From contig JAIFMP010000054.1 of the NCBI GenBank assembly GCA_020048405.1, forward strand, positions 1 to 58,998: a DNA stretch of 58,998 bases. The letters are read 5' to 3'. Both the position numbers and the translations under genes were made by a program. Shown one piece after another: positions 57,371 through 58,998 of the stretch (the first letter of the stretch is position 1; every line of letters starts with the position of its first letter). The notes under the pieces were generated by a model, which was given only the letters and a program-made list of their open reading frames with translations, was not told the origin of the DNA and ran no database searches. The stretch is from Hydrogenophaga sp. (GTDB lineage Bacteria > Pseudomonadota > Gammaproteobacteria > Burkholderiales > Burkholderiaceae_C).

Positions 57371-58188
57371 ATGCACACCACGCCTGCCCTGCCACCTCAG
57401 TCCACCGCCCCGTCTGTGTGGCGCGCACCGCAACTGTCCATGCGCTGGTGGCCGGTGTGGCAGCGCAACCTGCTGGTGTGGAAGAAGCTGGCCATTCCCA
57501 GCCTGGTGGGCAACATCGCCGAACCGCTGATGTGGCTGGTGGCCTTTGGCTACGGCCTGGGCGCGCTGGTGGGCCAGGTGGACATGGGTGCTGAAAAAGT
57601 GCCCTACATCCTGTTCCTGGCCAGCGGCAGCGTGTGCATGAGCGCCATGAATGCCGCCAGCTTCGAGGCGCTGTATTCGGCCTTTTCACGCATGCACGTG
57701 CAAAAAACCTGGGACGGCATCCTGAACGCCCCTGTGCGGCTGGACGACGTGGTGCTGGCCGAAATGCTGTGGGCCGCGTTCAAGGCGCTGTTCACGGTCA
57801 CGGCCATCCTGTGTGTGATGCTGGCCCTGGGCATCAGCCACAGCCCCAAACTGCTGCTGGCCTGGCCGGTGCTGGCGCTGGTGGGCATCACCTTCAGTTG
57901 CATTGCGCTGGTGTTCAACGCACTGGCCAAGGGCTATGACTTTTTCACGTATTACTTCACGCTGGGCCTCACACCCATGATGTTTTTGAGCGGTGTGTTT
58001 TTCCCCCCGGCGCCGTCCGCTGGCTGTCAGAGCTGCTGCCCCTGACCCACGCCGTGGCCCTGGTGCGCCCCCTGTTCATGGACCGCTGGCCCACCGACAC
58101 GCTGCTGCACCTGGGTGTGCTGGTGGTGTACGCCGTGGTGGGGTTCTGGGTGGCGCTGGCGCTCACGCGAAAGCGGTTTGCGGGGTGA
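57371..58188 (+). pseudogene. NodJ-type ABC transporter permease, frame shifted in a C-rich run
   Basis: First frame from ATG 57371 (MHTTPALPPQ) has membrane helices from about residue 45 and the ABC-2 stretch YYFTLGLTPMMFLSGVFFP; it ends at 58043-58045. The remainder is in another frame: GAVRWLSELLPLTHAVALVR to ALTRKRFAG, stop 58188. The switch is at TTTTTCCCCCC (57998-58008). Either one C is missing, or, since the family has about five residues between FFP and the GAVRW-like region, 13 bases are missing; both fit the frame. Joined length about 275 residues, typical for NodJ. Confidence 0.85.
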
Positions 58189-58275
58189 AGGGCCAAACAC
58201 AATCACCCCATCTGCTGCGTCCAAGCCATGCTTCCAGCAGGTCTGTGCGGGCGCTTTGCGTCAGGCGTACTGCAT

Positions 58276-58545
58276 TCATGCCGCGTTGTGGCTTTTGCGG
58301 GCCCGCCCCTCGGCTTTGAGGGTAGTCATGTCCATCGGCGCGACACGCCCTGATTGCCGATCAAGCAGGCCCTGCTCCAAATCGGTCCTCAATGCCACCA
58401 GGGTTGACGCACGCACCGATTGGTAAGACTCGAACAGGCGCAAAGCTTCCCTCACCACTTCGCTGGCCGACCCGTACAGCCCAGACGCCACATGCTCGCG
58501 GACCCTGGCTTCCATCTCGGCAGGCAAGGAAATGTTAATGGTCAT
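58276..58545 (-). CDS. ParD/RHH-family antitoxin without a visible toxin
   Basis: 89 residues starting MTINISLPAEMEARVREHVA. The N-terminal ribbon-helix-helix (beta strand, two helices with GSASEVVREALRL) is typical of ParD-type antitoxins that bind their own promoter and neutralise ParE. The usual downstream parE is missing: only 87 bases separate this gene from the convergent permease. The cognate toxin may have been lost, or this is a stand-alone regulator. Start ATG 58545. Confidence 0.8.
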   Translation of the reverse strand: MTINISLPAEMEARVREHVASGLYGSASEVVREALRLFESYQSVRASTLVALRTDLEQGLLDRQSGRVAPMDMTTLKAEGRARKSHNAA

Positions 58546-58638
58546 GGAAAACTCCTGTGATGGCAAAGATTGCCACCCATGATACCCATCGCACACGATG
58601 CACGAAACAACTTGGGCTGCTCGGGCTGGATGCCTGAT

Positions 58639-58705
58639 ATTTCAAAAACAAGAGCTGTCATCGCAATACCACCAAGCGCCAGATGCCAAAAATGCTTCAA
58701 GTTTT
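58639..58705. repeat. copy of the dispersed AT-rich element (copy 8) downstream of the XRE gene
   Basis: ATTTCAAAAACAAGAGCTG, TCATCGCAATACCACC, AAGCGCCAGATGCC, AAAAATGCTTCAAG. In the frame LALGGIAMTALVF it aligns codon by codon to the membrane-helix frame of copy 3. No gene is supported across it; the 58546-58732 gap otherwise holds nothing I can name. Confidence 0.6.
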
Positions 58706-58732
58706 GAGCAAATCGATTGCCGAGAACACCAC

Positions 58733-58984
58733 TCAACCACCTGACGATGCACTCAACACCAAACTGTCCAGCAGCGCCCCCGGGGTGATGCCGCAGGCGG
58801 TGCACCAGTCCACGCAAGTAAACACTTCCACGTAGCTGTCGCCGCGCTCTATTTTCGAAACGAACGATTGGCCCACCCCAAGCCGCTGCGCCATTTGGGT
58901 CTGCGTCAAACCCGCGCGTTTGCGTGTTGCCACCAACGCAGCACGCAGGCTCTCGTAACGGGGGTGGTAAATGGACGCTTGCAC
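58733..58984 (-). CDS. XRE-family helix-turn-helix regulator
   Basis: 83 residues. The HTH is TQTQMAQRLGVGQSFVSKIE, preceded by SLRAALVATRKRAGL, and is followed by RGDSYVEVFTCVDWCTACGI, as in short single-domain XRE regulators. GTG at 58984 is the first start inside the window, only 14 bases from its edge, so the true start could be further out. Probably a DNA-binding repressor; target unknown. Confidence 0.8.
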   Translation of the reverse strand: MQASIYHPRYESLRAALVATRKRAGLTQTQMAQRLGVGQSFVSKIERGDSYVEVFTCVDWCTACGITPGALLDSLVLSASSGG

Positions 58985-58998
58985 GCGTCCAATGCTTT

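Noticed and set aside
58542-58817. 91-codon open frame downstream of the XRE gene containing a hydrophobic stretch
   Set aside because: Its hydrophobic part is only repeat copy 8 and its first part is out-of-frame XRE sequence; no ribosome site. Kept only as a repeat.
1-58998. Search by eye for CRISPR arrays, insertion sequences, prophage and integrase genes
   Set aside because: No regularly spaced repeats, transposase motifs, att-like duplications next to the tRNA, or phage structural genes were seen.

Overview
The window looks like a chromosomal segment from a betaproteobacterium of the order Burkholderiales, most likely family Comamonadaceae (Rhodoferax / Hydrogenophaga / Acidovorax-like). 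The basis is high GC, strong GC3 codon bias (it throws long antisense open frames over aspS, amn, gor and hemA), ubiquinone-type respiration, and syntenies I associate with this family: pilB-pilC-pilD-coaE-zapD-yacG, petA-petB-petC-sspA-sspB, secA-argJ-ATPase-nudix and rplU-rpmA-obgE. There is no rRNA, CRISPR array, prophage or insertion sequence; this is core chromosome.

Layout. 1-3.8 kb (minus): start of folE, a clsB/ybhP-like pair, nudB (the step after FolE), then a yqjD-yqjE-yqjK-like membrane stress cluster. 3.9-6.8 kb (minus): aspS, a DUF502 membrane protein and an FmdB-type zinc ribbon. 6.8-11.7 kb (minus): ubiE, a Tim44-domain protein, ubiJ and ubiB, preceded by a DUF971 and a HIT protein. 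11.7-15.7 kb: a 1314-residue FAD/iron-sulphur oxidoreductase. 15.8-21.7 kb (mostly plus): GDPD, hemA, prfA (broken), prmC, grxD, an AAA ATPase (broken). 21.7-27.8 kb: lytic transglycosylase, proS, rppH, proB, obgE, rpmA, rplU. 28-35 kb (plus): ispB, a 600-base decayed stretch, then the type IV pilus assembly genes, coaE, zapD and yacG. 35-41.5 kb (minus): nudix, DUF815 ATPase, argJ, secA, an M23 peptidase (frame broken at a T7 run). 41.5-46 kb: DUF721 protein, tRNA-Thr, sspB, sspA, the cytochrome bc1 operon. 46-50.7 kb (plus): 3-hydroxyacyl-CoA dehydrogenase, hemerythrin-like protein, glutathione reductase, AMP nucleosidase. 50.8-59 kb: ackA, MaoC-Pta fusion, an unknown gene, psd, a NodI/NodJ-type ABC exporter whose two genes are separated by purT, a lone ParD-like antitoxin and an XRE regulator.

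Two things stand out. First, a short (about 60 bp) AT-rich degenerate repeat occurs at least nine times, not only between genes but at gene edges and inside reading frames: it forms part of a linker in the big oxidoreductase, a predicted membrane helix in a small protein, the signal-peptide-like N-terminus of the lytic transglycosylase, the starts of nudB and proB, the stop of ackA, and the -10 box before ispB. I cannot name a described family for it. Second, four genes (prfA, AAA ATPase, M23 peptidase, nodJ) carry frame lesions; the one in prfA is an apparent 16-base loss that removes the PxT stop-codon-reading motif of RF1 although TAG is still used as a stop codon here. These may be assembly errors, but each is worth checking against reads.
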